Notes under the pieces: generated by a model
Told to the model about the DNA's origin: nothing
Database searches by the model: none
Seen by the model: the letters and a program-made list of their open reading frames with translations, nothing else
Part shown: in pieces, positions 51,375-60,039 of the stretch
How positions within the stretch are numbered: position 1 is the first letter of the stretch
Layout: each line of letters opens with the position of its first letter
Assembly: GCF_049943335.1 (NCBI RefSeq)
Contig: NZ_JBNFVY010000003.1
Span: 186,001 to 250,000 of the forward strand
Direction: 5' to 3'
Source: JBNFVY01 sp049943335
GTDB taxonomy: Bacteria > Pseudomonadota > Alphaproteobacteria > Rhodobacterales > Rhodobacteraceae
DNA length: 64,000 nt
Program-made: the position numbers and the translations under genes

Positions 51375-52109
51375 TCAGGACACAATTGTGTAGGTGCCCT
51401 GCCCGGCCAGGATCGTCTTGAAACCGCCCGGTTCGTCCAGCGAAAAGACGATGATCGGCAGGTCGTTGTCGCGCGCCAGCGCAATGGCCGATGCGTCCAT
51501 GACCCCAAGGTGTTTCGCCAGCACATCATCATAGGTGATACGATCATAGCGCACCGCGTCATCATGTTTGGCAGGGTCTTTGTCATAGACCCCATCGACC
51601 TTGGTGCCCTTGAATATCGCCTCGCAGGACATTTCATTGGCGCGCAGCGTGGCGGCGGTATCGGTGGTGAAATAGGGGTTCCCGGTGCCGGCGGCGAAAA
51701 TGCAGACGCGTTTTTTCTCCAGGTGGCGGACAGCCCGGCGGCGGATATAGGGTTCGGCCACCTCGTTCATGGTGATGGCGCTGATCACGCGGGTGTGGAT
51801 GCCGATGGTTTCCAGGGCGCCCTGCATCGCCAGCGCGTTCATAACCGTGGCCAACATGCCCATATAATCGGCCGTCGTGCGCTCTACCCCTTGCGCGCTG
51901 CCCTGCAGCCCGCGAAAGATGTTGCCGCCGCCGATGACCATGCAAATTTCGACGCCCATATCATGGACTGTCTTGACCTCGCGGGCGATGCGTTCGACCG
52001 TGGGCGGATGCAGACCGTACCCCTGGTCTCCCATCAACGCTTCCCCCGAAATTTTGAGCAACACGCGCTTGTATTTCGTCGAGGGTTGGCCTGCGGGCTG
52101 CTCGGTCAT
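51375..52109 (-). CDS. pyrH: UMP kinase PyrH
   Basis: A 244-residue bacterial-type UMP kinase of the amino-acid-kinase fold. Visible are KRVLLKISGEALMGDQGYG (phosphate loop), IGGGNIFRGLQGSAQGVERT, GTGNPYFTTDTAATLRANEM and the C-terminal VFSLDEPGGFKTIL. It makes UDP for pyrimidine nucleotides and sugar donors used in the adjoining lipid A genes. ATG 52109 follows GGAGCGAAGAT. It heads the leftward cluster; miaA starts divergently 61 bp away. Confidence 0.97.
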   Translation of the reverse strand: MTEQPAGQPSTKYKRVLLKISGEALMGDQGYGLHPPTVERIAREVKTVHDMGVEICMVIGGGNIFRGLQGSAQGVERTTADYMGMLATVMNALAMQGALETIGIHTRVISAITMNEVAEPYIRRRAVRHLEKKRVCIFAAGTGNPYFTTDTAATLRANEMSCEAIFKGTKVDGVYDKDPAKHDDAVRYDRITYDDVLAKHLGVMDASAIALARDNDLPIIVFSLDEPGGFKTILAGQGTYTIVS

Positions 52110-52170
52110 ATCTTCGCTCCGATGTTCGGGTATGGTGCGGGCAAAATGATCGAAAACCGGCGCAGGTTCA

Positions 52171-53079
52171 ATGCGCGAAAACCAAATGACGGCGGGTAGA
52201 GCTGTGGACAGTGTAATTGAACGGATTTCTGCCGAATTGCCGGTGCTGATCGCCGGCCCCACGGCCAGTGGGAAGTCGGCGCTGGCGCTTCGGATCGCCG
52301 AATCCCAGGGCGGTGTGATCGTGAATGCCGACGCGCTGCAGGTCTATGACAACTGGCGCATCCTGACCGCCCGGCCGACCCCAGACGACGAAACCCGCGC
52401 GCGCCATGAACTCTATGGTCATGTGCCGGGCGGAACTGAATATTCCGTTGGACATTGGCTGCGCGATACCCGCGCGCTACTTGGAACGGGCCGCCCGATT
52501 ATTGTGGGGGGGACGGGGCTCTATTTCACGGCCCTGACCGAAGGCCTGGTCGACATCCCGCCGACGCCGCCCCGAATCCGGGCCGAGGCCGACGCGCGTG
52601 TACGCACCGAGGGTCATGCAGCCCTTCTGGCCGAACTGGATACACAGACCGCAAACAAGGTAGATCCGCTGAACCCGATGCGGGTGCAGCGCGCCTGGGA
52701 GGTTTTGCAAACCACCGGGCGGGGTCTGGCCGCGTGGCAGACCGACACCCCTGCCCCGGATCTGCCCCTGAACGCGTGTTTTCCCATTCTTCTGGACGCG
52801 GACCGGGATTGGCTGGCCGAACGGATCGACCGGCGGTTCGACCAGATGCTGGACGAAGGAGCACTGGACGAGGCGCGCGCAAACCTGCCCGACTGGGACG
52901 CGGCAAGACTGTCTTCAAAAGCTATCGGTGCGCCCGAATTGGTCAGTTTTCTGCGGGGCGAGATTGATTTGGACACCGCGCGCAGCCGTGCGCAGGCCGC
53001 AACCCGCCAATTTGCCAAACGTCAACGTACCTGGTTTCGGGGCAGAATGCGGGACTGGCACAAGATATTGTTACCCTGA
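52171..53079 (+). CDS. miaA: tRNA dimethylallyltransferase MiaA
   Basis: A 302-residue enzyme adding a dimethylallyl group to A37 of tRNAs that read U-initial codons. P-loop LIAGPTASGKSALALRI near residue 27, then NADALQVYDNWRI, IIVGGTGLYFTALTEG and the C-terminal RQRTWFRGR zone. Starts at 52171 and 52186 are both in frame; neither has a strong ribosome site. Its substrate DMAPP comes from the MEP pathway, whose dxr gene is in the neighbouring divergent cluster. Confidence 0.96.
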   Translation: MRENQMTAGRAVDSVIERISAELPVLIAGPTASGKSALALRIAESQGGVIVNADALQVYDNWRILTARPTPDDETRARHELYGHVPGGTEYSVGHWLRDTRALLGTGRPIIVGGTGLYFTALTEGLVDIPPTPPRIRAEADARVRTEGHAALLAELDTQTANKVDPLNPMRVQRAWEVLQTTGRGLAAWQTDTPAPDLPLNACFPILLDADRDWLAERIDRRFDQMLDEGALDEARANLPDWDAARLSSKAIGAPELVSFLRGEIDLDTARSRAQAATRQFAKRQRTWFRGRMRDWHKILLP

Positions 53080-53098
53080 CGGCGACTGATTGCAGACG

Positions 53099-53132
53099 GG
53101 CAACAATCGGCTTGTGCCATGAAATTGTTGCC
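53099..53132. promoter_or_regulatory. Perfect inverted repeat between miaA and the AraC-type gene
   Basis: GGCAACAAT (53099-53107) and ATTGTTGCC (53124-53132) are separated by 16 bp; a third similar half-site, ATTGTTACC, lies inside the end of miaA (53067-53075). The repeat is 20 bp past the miaA stop and 66 bp before the AraC-type start. AAATTTTC follows, so it could terminate miaA or act as an operator. Confidence 0.45.
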
Positions 53133-53197
53133 AAATTTTCTAGGAAAAACCGTGCGTCCTGCCTAGACTTGCACAAAACGAACATAGGCAGAGTATC

Positions 53198-54001
53198 ATG
53201 ATCATGGACGTCCCTCAGGCGCAGTCCGACTTTCGCATCACCCCGCTGACCCGCTTTGTTCAGGGGGGGAAATGGCGCACAGAAGCCATGCGATCTTACC
53301 GCCAACCCGTTCTGGTGTGGTTCACCCGCGGCCAAGGCCGGTTCACGATTTCCGGCGTCACGCGCGGCTATGGCGCTCACAACATGATATTCCTGCCCGC
53401 CGGCACGATGCACGGGTTCGACACGATCGGTCAGAGCTTTGGACAGATCCTGCATCTCAAGGACGATCCCTCTCTGATGTGGCCGGAAGAGGCGTTGCAC
53501 CTTCGGTTTCGCGATGCCGCCCAGCAGGGCGAATTGACCGCATTGATTGACGGGTTGGGGCGCGAGATTTCGGCCGATTTGCCCGGCCGCGAACGGGCGC
53601 TGATGCTGCATGCGGGGCTATTGTCGGTGTGGCTTGAACGGCAAATGGCCATGATGCCCGATTATGACCCGCACCCAGACGCCTCGCGCCGTTTGGCTGC
53701 GGCTTTCACCGCCTTGGTCGAAGAAGAATTTATGACCGGAAAATCCGTTGCCGATTATGCAGCCGCCCTGGGGGTCACGCCGACCCACCTTAGCCGTGCG
53801 TGCAATATCGCCTGTGGGCGCCCGGCATCGGCCTTGCTATCGGACCGCATCCACTACGAGGCGCGCCGGCTGTTGGCCGAAACCGAAAAACCGGTGAAGG
53901 ACATCGCACAAGAGCTTGGCTTTACATCAGCCGCCTACTTCACACGCGCCTTTCACAAGACCACCGGCGTAACCCCATCAGATTTCCGCACGAAACAATA
54001 A
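53198..54001 (+). CDS. AraC-family transcriptional regulator
   Basis: A 267-residue regulator with an N-terminal cupin-like sensing domain (about 15-110, with YRQPVLVWFTRGQGRFTISG and FLPAGTMHGFD) and a C-terminal double helix-turn-helix (about 165-265; signature YEARRLLAETEKPVKDIAQE then LGFTSAAYFTRAFHKTTG). The ligand is unknown. ATG 53198 is followed by a second ATG at 53204; both give the same protein core. An inverted repeat precedes it. No metabolic operon is adjacent, so its targets are elsewhere or itself. Confidence 0.9.
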   Translation: MIMDVPQAQSDFRITPLTRFVQGGKWRTEAMRSYRQPVLVWFTRGQGRFTISGVTRGYGAHNMIFLPAGTMHGFDTIGQSFGQILHLKDDPSLMWPEEALHLRFRDAAQQGELTALIDGLGREISADLPGRERALMLHAGLLSVWLERQMAMMPDYDPHPDASRRLAAAFTALVEEEFMTGKSVADYAAALGVTPTHLSRACNIACGRPASALLSDRIHYEARRLLAETEKPVKDIAQELGFTSAAYFTRAFHKTTGVTPSDFRTKQ

Positions 54002-54053
54002 GGCCCCCGCGTTACCGCGAAGGCCCATTGGGTAATCCTGAGCGCTGCAAAGT

Positions 54054-54071
54054 GATCCGGCACCCCGGATC
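54054..54071. terminator. Hairpin in a convergent gap
   Basis: A perfect GATCCGG/CCGGATC 7-bp stem with a 4-nt loop, between the AraC-type gene and the convergent secreted-protein gene. There is no T-tract on either side, so termination is uncertain; a third ATCCGGATC copy follows at 54077. Confidence 0.4.
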
Positions 54072-54083
54072 AACCAATCCGGA

Positions 54084-54605
54084 TCAGCGTTCGCTATCGA
54101 TGGTTTCACCAGTGGTATCGACGTCCATCAGTTTCGCCTTGGCATTCAGCGCAAAGGCATCGATCAGCGCTTGATAGAAGTCCTCGCGATCCGGTGGTAG
54201 GACAAAAGCCCCCTCAGGTGCAACGCCATCGCCGGTGTAGGCGCTCAGCTCGACCAGGAATTTTTCGTCCGGGGTGACTTCGCCGCGCTGAAACACGTTG
54301 ATCGTGCCATCCAGGGTATTGAATTCACCGTCGTCCGGCAAAAACGTGTCGCCGTCCAGACTGACCTCATGGATATTGACCTGGACGCGGAAGGGGCTTT
54401 CACCCAGTTGCGGCGCCAACACTTCAATCAGCTTGGCCTGCAGATCGGCCGAAAGCTCGGGGTAGAAGTCCAAAGCATTGGCGTTTGCTGCCTGGAAATC
54501 TGCGTCCACAGCAATTTCAGAAATGACAAGTTCTTGGGCCGCAACCGGTATGGCTAAGGCCACGGAAAAGGCGGTTGCGGTAGCAATTTTTACGATATTT
54601 CTCAT
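54084..54605 (-). CDS. Exported hypothetical protein
   Basis: A 173-residue protein with a clear signal peptide (MRNIVKIATATAFSVALAIP, cleavage near VAA-QE). The mature part alternates charged and hydrophobic residues (ELVISEIAVDADFQAANANA, FRVQVNIHEVSLDGDTFLPD), suggesting a small beta-rich periplasmic protein. I do not recognise a family. ATG 54605 is preceded by GGGAG about 9 nt away. It is followed by the convergent hairpin region and lies 99 bp downstream of the transglycosylase gene on the same strand. Confidence 0.75.
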   Translation of the reverse strand: MRNIVKIATATAFSVALAIPVAAQELVISEIAVDADFQAANANALDFYPELSADLQAKLIEVLAPQLGESPFRVQVNIHEVSLDGDTFLPDDGEFNTLDGTINVFQRGEVTPDEKFLVELSAYTGDGVAPEGAFVLPPDREDFYQALIDAFALNAKAKLMDVDTTGETIDSER

Positions 54606-54704
54606 GATGTTACTCCCTTCATTCGCGGATGCATCTTTCATCCGGTGATTGGAAGGAGAACGAATGCGGCGCCGATAAGTTCCATCGGTTCACCGCGCGC
54701 GGGA

Positions 54705-55292
54705 TCAACTGCCCCAGATTTTGCGCACGTAATTGCGGGTTTCGCGATAAGGCGGCACGCCGGAATATCGTTCAACCGCACCGGGGCCCGCATTATAGGC
54801 TGCCAGCGCAAGGCGCCAGCTGCCAAACTTGTCGTACATCATGCGCAGATAGCGCGCGCCGCCTTCAAGGTTTTGTATGGGATCATGCGGGTTCACGCGC
54901 AGTTTGGCGGCCGTTCCCGGCATCAGTTGCGCCAGACCGATGGCCCCCTTGTGGGACCGCGCCCGCGGGTTCCAGTTGCTTTCCTGCTGGATCAGGCGCG
55001 CGAACAGGTCCGACGGCACCCCGTTCCGCTCGGCCGCAGCGCGGGCCAAGGGCAGGAATTCGCCACGATATTTGCCGCTGTAGCTTGGGCTGACGCCATA
55101 GTCGGCAATGTTGGGTTTGGGTTGCAGGCGTGACGAACTGGAATACTGCACGGCGGCGCGCCGGTCGATCACATCCAGTTGCGAATTGAAAAGCGTAGAC
55201 CGGGATTTCGATGAAAACAGCGTCTCGGCCATCACCTGCGGCGCAGTCAGGCTCAGGCATAGCAAAGCCAAAAGGGCGGGTCTGCGGATCAT
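54705..55292 (-). CDS. Lytic transglycosylase (SLT domain)
   Basis: A 195-residue exported enzyme that cleaves peptidoglycan to anhydro-muropeptides. Signal peptide MIRRPALLALLCLSLTAPQV to AMA-like site; SLT domain from about residue 85: catalytic Glu104 in LIQQESNWNPRA, then KGAIGLAQLMPGTA, NLEGGARYLRMMYDKFG and LALAAYNAGPGAVERY. It belongs to the short single-domain family 1 group. It is divergent from ssb over 156 bp. Confidence 0.94.
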   Translation of the reverse strand: MIRRPALLALLCLSLTAPQVMAETLFSSKSRSTLFNSQLDVIDRRAAVQYSSSSRLQPKPNIADYGVSPSYSGKYRGEFLPLARAAAERNGVPSDLFARLIQQESNWNPRARSHKGAIGLAQLMPGTAAKLRVNPHDPIQNLEGGARYLRMMYDKFGSWRLALAAYNAGPGAVERYSGVPPYRETRNYVRKIWGS

Positions 55293-55448
55293 TGTTGTCT
55301 GTATCCCTCAAACGTCTCGGGCGGACCTTAACCATTTTGGGCTGTGGGGCCAAGTCCCGGCGTGTCGAAACGATTTTGCCCTTTCCCTTGGCCTTGCAAC
55401 CTGATGTAAGTTTCGCCGACGTTGCAGTTGAGATTCTGGAGGAGCGAT

Positions 55449-55958
55449 ATGGCCGGTTCGGTAAACAAGGTGATCCTGGTGGGCAATCTGGGTCGCGACC
55501 CCGAGGTACGAACTTTCCAGAATGGCGGCAAGGTGTGCAATCTGCGCATCGCAACGTCGGAAAACTGGAAGGACCGCAACACCGGCGAGCGTCGCGAAAA
55601 AACCGAATGGCATTCGGTCGCGATTTTTTCCGAACCGCTGGCCCGGATCGCCGAGCAATATCTGCGCAAGGGGTCCAAGGTTTATATCGAAGGCCAACTG
55701 GAAACCCGCAAATGGCAGGATCAGTCAGGCAATGATCGGTATTCCACCGAAGTTGTGCTGCGCCCTTATCGCGGGGAGTTGACGCTGCTCGACAGCCGCA
55801 GCGAAAGCGGCAGCGGGACTGGGTATTCGGGCGGCGGCGGCGATTATGGTGGCGGCTACGATCAGGGCGGATCGGGTGGCGGCTTCGACAGCGGCCCGTC
55901 AAAAGGTAGCGGTGGCGGCGGTGGCCGGTCAGACATGGACGACGAAATCCCGTTTTGA
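55449..55958 (+). CDS. ssb: Single-stranded DNA-binding protein
   Basis: A 169-residue protein: OB fold (1-110) starting MAGSVNKVILVGNLGRDPEV with WHSVAIFSEPLARIAEQYL, a Gly-rich linker (about 120-160, many GGGG and GGY units), and the acidic tip DMDDEIPF that recruits replication and repair partners. ATG 55449 has GGAGGAGCGAT upstream, which excludes the nine-codon longer frame. No LexA box was seen in its promoter region. It is followed by a GNAT gene 73 bp later. Confidence 0.97.
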   Translation: MAGSVNKVILVGNLGRDPEVRTFQNGGKVCNLRIATSENWKDRNTGERREKTEWHSVAIFSEPLARIAEQYLRKGSKVYIEGQLETRKWQDQSGNDRYSTEVVLRPYRGELTLLDSRSESGSGTGYSGGGGDYGGGYDQGGSGGGFDSGPSKGSGGGGGRSDMDDEIPF

Positions 55959-56031
55959 TCGTTTGATCAATGGCATGAACCCAAAGGGGGTCGCCGCAAG
56001 GCGGCCCTTTGCCGTTTGAGGGGGTAGGCCA

Positions 56032-56571
56032 GTGCGGATCGAAACCAACATTCAGGGCCGCAAAACGCCCTTCTGCGACGTGTTCGATGCGGCATTCACC
56101 GCGTCCGAGGGCCCGCAAGAGGGCCAAGTGATCCGTGATCTTGCAAGCCGGTTGCTCGCCAGTACACCGGAAACCGACATGATTGCCGTTGCCGCAACCA
56201 GCGCGAACGCAATCATGGGCGGGTGCCTTTTGACCCGGCTGCGGTTTGCACAAGACCCCCGTGTGGTGTGGCTTTTGTCGCCCGTGGCGGTGCACCCGGA
56301 TCATCAGGGAACGGGAGTCGGCCAAGCCATGTTGGCGCAGGCATTGAACGACCTACGTGCGCGCGGCGCGGATGCGGCCATCACCTATGGCGATCCGGCA
56401 TTTTACAAAAAAGTCGGCTTTGGGCCGATTTCTGCCGCCATCGCCGCGCCGCCCTACCCGCTGAGCCAGCCACACGGCTGGTTGGGCCAATCGCTGAACG
56501 ATGCGCCGCTCAGACCACTGGCGGGCTCGTCAAGCTGCGCCGCGGCCCTAGCCGACCCGGTGTTCTGGTGA
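56032..56571 (+). CDS. GNAT-family N-acetyltransferase
   Basis: A 179-residue acetyltransferase: the acetyl-CoA loop is VAVHPDHQGTGVGQAMLAQA, and the downstream YGDPAFYKKVGFGPIS motif is that of the YhbS-like group. The substrate is unknown. The start is GTG 56032. Its stop ends exactly where the stop of the convergent aroB begins (56571/56572), leaving no intergenic space. Confidence 0.88.
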   Translation: MRIETNIQGRKTPFCDVFDAAFTASEGPQEGQVIRDLASRLLASTPETDMIAVAATSANAIMGGCLLTRLRFAQDPRVVWLLSPVAVHPDHQGTGVGQAMLAQALNDLRARGADAAITYGDPAFYKKVGFGPISAAIAAPPYPLSQPHGWLGQSLNDAPLRPLAGSSSCAAALADPVFW

Positions 56572-57690
56572 TCAGCGCGCGGCCAGCGCGTCTTGCAATA
56601 CGCCCCTGACCACATCGCGCGAGACGTCCGAGGTGACGAAAGCCTGGCCGATTCCGCGCGCAAGGATGAACCGCAACTGCCCGTCCAAAACCTTCTTGTC
56701 CTGGGCCATCAGTTCCAGCAACCCGTCGGCATCCGGCAGGTCCCCTGGTATGTCCGCCAGATCGACCTTCATGCCCATCTCGCGCAGGTGCGCACGGACG
56801 CGACTGGGATCTTCTTGACTGCACAGGCCCAGACGGGCCGAGGTTTCAAAGGCCAGCGCGCAGCCGATGGCGACCCCTTCGCCGTGGAGCAACCGGTCAC
56901 CAAACCCCGTCGCAGCTTCTAGCGCGTGACAAAATGTATGCCCAAGGTTGAGCAGCGCGCGATCGCCCTGCTCGGTTTCGTCGCGCACCACAATCTCGGC
57001 CTTCATTTCGACCGAGCGGCGCACCGCGTGAATGCGCGCGGCCACGTCGCCCGCCGCCATCGCCGGGGCGTTCTGTTCCAGCCAGTCGAAAAACGCCGCA
57101 TCCCCGAGCAGCCCGTATTTCACCACTTCGCCGTAGCCGGCCAGAAAATCGCGCGCGCTCAATGTGCCAAGCGCCGAAATATCAGCCAGGACCCGGCTGG
57201 GTTGGTGAAATGCGCCGATCAGGTTCTTGCCCTGCGGCGCGTTGATCCCTGTCTTGCCGCCGACGGAACTGTCGACCTGGGCCAGTAATGTTGTGGGGAT
57301 CTGCACGAACCGCACGCCGCGCCTCAGCACCGCTGCAGCGAACCCGGCAAGATCGCCGATCACCCCGCCGCCCAAGGCAATGACCACATCGCGCCGTTCG
57401 ACCTTTTCCGCCAGCAGCCATTCAACGGCCCGTTCGAACTGGGGCCAGGCCTTGGTCCCTTCGCCGGGTGGCAGGGCCAGATGGCTGCTGGCGATCCCGG
57501 CACCCTGCAAGGCTTGGACCAATGGCTCTAAATGTCGGGCGGCGACGTTTTCGTCCGTCAGGATCGCGACCTTGTTGCGCGCCAGCAGCGGCGCAATCTG
57601 ATCTGCGGCCCCCGCGATCAAACCTTCGCCGATCACGACATCATAGGCGCGCGCACCCAGATCGACGTGCACGATTTGCGGGGTGTTCAT
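56572..57690 (-). CDS. aroB: 3-dehydroquinate synthase AroB
   Basis: A 372-residue NAD- and zinc-dependent enzyme converting DAHP to 3-dehydroquinate. Signatures: LPPGEGTKAW, VIALGGGVIGDLAGFAAAV, QIPTTLLAQVDSSVGGKTGI, the metal site AGYGEVVKYGLL and LGHTFCHALE, and HGEGVAIG. ATG 57690 follows GGAGGTCCA and overlaps the aroK stop by 4 nt. aroK-aroB is a common coupled pair. Confidence 0.97.
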   Translation of the reverse strand: MNTPQIVHVDLGARAYDVVIGEGLIAGAADQIAPLLARNKVAILTDENVAARHLEPLVQALQGAGIASSHLALPPGEGTKAWPQFERAVEWLLAEKVERRDVVIALGGGVIGDLAGFAAAVLRRGVRFVQIPTTLLAQVDSSVGGKTGINAPQGKNLIGAFHQPSRVLADISALGTLSARDFLAGYGEVVKYGLLGDAAFFDWLEQNAPAMAAGDVAARIHAVRRSVEMKAEIVVRDETEQGDRALLNLGHTFCHALEAATGFGDRLLHGEGVAIGCALAFETSARLGLCSQEDPSRVRAHLREMGMKVDLADIPGDLPDADGLLELMAQDKKVLDGQLRFILARGIGQAFVTSDVSRDVVRGVLQDALAAR

Positions 57691-58274
57691 TGGACCTCCT
57701 CGACCGCGGTGCCATCTTCGACGATCGCCCGCAGTACCTTTTTCGCCATGTCTTCGATTTCCAGACCCGGTTCTGCATCCACGACCAGTTGCGCCTTGGC
57801 ATATTCCGGCTCGCGCAGCGCGCAAAGTTCTTTCAGAGTCTCGCGTGGATTTGCGGTCCGCAACAACGGGCGAGTATTCTTGTGGCGGACCCGCGACCAC
57901 AACAAATCGAGATCGGTGCGCAGCCACACCGAAAGCCCGTCGGCCGCAATCCGGTCTTGGTTCTCTTGCGCCAGAAACGCGCCGCCACCAGTGGACAGGA
58001 TACAGCGCTGCGTCTTCAACAGCCGCGCGATGACCTGACTTTCCTTTTCGCGGAAAAACGGCTCGCCGTCGCGTTCGAACACTTCCGCGATCGTCATGTT
58101 GGCCGCTTTTTCAATTTCCGCGTCAGAGTCGAGAAACGGAGCATCAACGAGACGGGCCAACGCCGCCCCGACCGCCGATTTCCCCGACCCCATCATTCCA
58201 ACCAGTACAATCGTTTTTGTCAGCCGCCAGGCCACTTGGCAAAACCCCGCCCAAAAAAATTCCGGCTTTCTCAA
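57687..58274 (-). CDS. aroK: Shikimate kinase AroK
   Basis: A 195-residue kinase phosphorylating shikimate at the 3-hydroxyl. P-loop VGMMGSGKSAVGAALA near residue 24, the shikimate-contact segments DSDAEIEKAANM, FREKESQVIARLL and STGGGAFLAQENQ, and the lid with RVRHKNTRPLLRT. It is first of the aroK-aroB operon. Upstream is the divergent 44-residue membrane protein gene, with 96 bp between them. Confidence 0.97.
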   Translation of the reverse strand: MRKPEFFWAGFCQVAWRLTKTIVLVGMMGSGKSAVGAALARLVDAPFLDSDAEIEKAANMTIAEVFERDGEPFFREKESQVIARLLKTQRCILSTGGGAFLAQENQDRIAADGLSVWLRTDLDLLWSRVRHKNTRPLLRTANPRETLKELCALREPEYAKAQLVVDAEPGLEIEDMAKKVLRAIVEDGTAVEEVQ

Positions 58275-58370
58275 TGGCGTGATCAGCGCAAAAATGCCAT
58301 ATATAATTCAGTAAGCCGCCGTAGATGCGGCATAGACGACACCGAGGCACGAAATTCAAGGGCGGGTTCC

Positions 58371-58505
58371 ATGCTCAGATTGCTCAAGGTACTGGTTATT
58401 TTGTTTGTCCTGGGGTTCATCGGGCTGGTGGGCTACGCCTATCTGGGCGATTTATCCCCCGATAGCGCCGATGTGAGCGCACCTGTCACGCTCGATGTGG
58501 ATTAG
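58371..58505 (+). CDS. Small 44-residue membrane protein
   Basis: The frame from ATG 58371 reads MLRLLKVLVILFVLGFIGLV, then GYAYLGDLSPDSADVSAPVT, then LDVD and a stop. One N-terminal membrane span (about 3-24) is followed by a short acidic periplasmic tail. AGGGCGGG lies about 5 nt upstream. Its last 11 bases overlap the start of the 514-residue secreted protein gene, so the two are translationally coupled and probably work together. A much longer frame reads through from 57468 but is antisense to aroB and aroK and is not real. Function unknown. Confidence 0.75.
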   Translation: MLRLLKVLVILFVLGFIGLVGYAYLGDLSPDSADVSAPVTLDVD

Positions 58506-60039
58506 ATCTCTATCCGCGGGTCTGGCCCTGATGTGCGGGCTGTCCGCGTCTGGCGCGATGGCACAGGACGCAGGCCGTCCGCTGTCGGTGATCGACTGGC
58601 TGTCAAATAGCGTCGCCAGACCGGTTGCTCTGCCATTGGAAAACGATTCGCTTGCGCCGGATGTGGCGGGCACTGCTCTGCCACCCAATGTCACCGTGCT
58701 GCCGCTGGATGCCCCCAGCCCCGACGCGGTGGGGCTGCTGTCGCCAGAGCAGTCCGGCCTGCCTGCAGATCTTTGGGGGCAGTCCCCTGCAACGTCCATC
58801 GCCGCGCAGCTGTCGCGGCTGGATCTGGGCACGATGTTGCCGGCGCTGCGCGATCTGGTGCGCACCATCTTGTTGGCCGAACTAGATCCCCCTGTGGATA
58901 CCAGCCCGGATGCCGCGCTGTTTCTGGCCCGGCTCGACACGCTGATGGATCAGGGTGCGTTGTTCGAAGCCGAAGCCTTGATCAATCGCGCAGGAACCCC
59001 GCGGGCGGACGTGTTTCGCCGCTGGTTCGATCTGCGTCTATTGCTGGGGTCGGGCAATGATGCATGCGCAAAACTGCGGGTGACGCCCGATCTTTCCCCG
59101 ACCTTCCCGGCGCGAATATTCTGCCTTGCGCGTTCGGGTGACTGGGACGCGGCGGCCTTGACGCTGGAAACGGCCGAAGCGCTTGGGATGTTGTTGGACA
59201 CCGAAGATGAGTTGCTGGCGCGTTTCTTGCATGTGGAACTTGGCGATGATGCGCCGACACTGCTGCCGGCAACCAATGTCACGCCCCTGACGTTTCGCCT
59301 TTACGAAGCCATTGGCGAACCGTTGGCGACCGGATCATTGCCACTGGCATTCGCGCAAGCAGACTTGCGCGACAACATCGGCTGGAAACCCCGCATCAAG
59401 GCCGCCGAACGTCTGGCCCGTGTCGGATCGATCGCCCCCGATGACCTGCAAACGATCTATACCGAACACCGCCCAGCCGCATCCGGCGCGCCTTGGAACC
59501 GGGTCGAGGCTTACCAGCAGTTGCTGTCAGGACTGGAGCGGAACAATCCGGCAGCCGTGGCCAAGGTGCTGCCGACTTTCTGGGCGCTTATGGAAGAAGC
59601 GGAACTGGAAATCGCCGTCGCGCAGTTGCATGGCGCCGAGCTCGCCGCGCTGCCGCTGGACGGGGATGCGCGCGATTTGGCACTGCGGATCGGGCTGTTG
59701 TCACCAGACTACGAATCCATCGCGACCGATCCCGATGTGCACCCATTGCTGGGTGCAATCGCGCGCGGACAAGCCCCGCCAGCCAAACCGGTCAGCGCAT
59801 TCGCCCGCGCCATTGTCGAAGGGTTCGTCGCAGACGACATGCCTGACGACCTGGCAGATATGGCCGGCGAAAATCGTCTTGGTGAAGCGATTCTGACCGC
59901 AGTCGAATTGATCGGCAACGGCGCCCAGGGCAATCTGGACGATCTTGTGGCCGGCATCGCCTTTTTGCGCAACGCCGGGCTGGAAGACACCAGCCGCAAG
60001 GTCGCCTTGCAACTCATGCTGCTGGAACGGCGCGGATGA
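58495..60039 (+). CDS. Secreted alpha-helical hypothetical protein
   Basis: A 514-residue exported protein with signal peptide MWIRSLSAGLALMCGLSASG and cleavage near AMA-QD. The mature sequence is Ala/Leu-rich and helical, with stretches such as LDTLMDQGALFEAEALINRA and ARSGDWDAAALTLETAEALG that look like degenerate TPR or solenoid repeats. No catalytic motif is visible. Two Cys (DACAKLR and RIFCLARS) may pair. It overlaps the 44-residue membrane gene upstream and xerD downstream by 4 nt. The family is unknown to me; a structural role in the periplasm is only a guess. Confidence 0.8.
   Translation: MWIRSLSAGLALMCGLSASGAMAQDAGRPLSVIDWLSNSVARPVALPLENDSLAPDVAGTALPPNVTVLPLDAPSPDAVGLLSPEQSGLPADLWGQSPATSIAAQLSRLDLGTMLPALRDLVRTILLAELDPPVDTSPDAALFLARLDTLMDQGALFEAEALINRAGTPRADVFRRWFDLRLLLGSGNDACAKLRVTPDLSPTFPARIFCLARSGDWDAAALTLETAEALGMLLDTEDELLARFLHVELGDDAPTLLPATNVTPLTFRLYEAIGEPLATGSLPLAFAQADLRDNIGWKPRIKAAERLARVGSIAPDDLQTIYTEHRPAASGAPWNRVEAYQQLLSGLERNNPAAVAKVLPTFWALMEEAELEIAVAQLHGAELAALPLDGDARDLALRIGLLSPDYESIATDPDVHPLLGAIARGQAPPAKPVSAFARAIVEGFVADDMPDDLADMAGENRLGEAILTAVELIGNGAQGNLDDLVAGIAFLRNAGLEDTSRKVALQLMLLERRG

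Noticed and set aside
54883..56325. A 480-codon minus-strand frame over the ssb region
   Set aside because: Overlaps ssb and the lytic transglycosylase and GNAT genes in the wrong frame; composition typical of a shadow frame.
57468..58505. A 345-codon plus-strand frame spanning aroB and aroK
   Set aside because: It runs antisense to two unmistakable genes and is Arg/Pro-rich in the overlap. Only its last 44 codons, from ATG 58371, form a plausible protein, listed separately.
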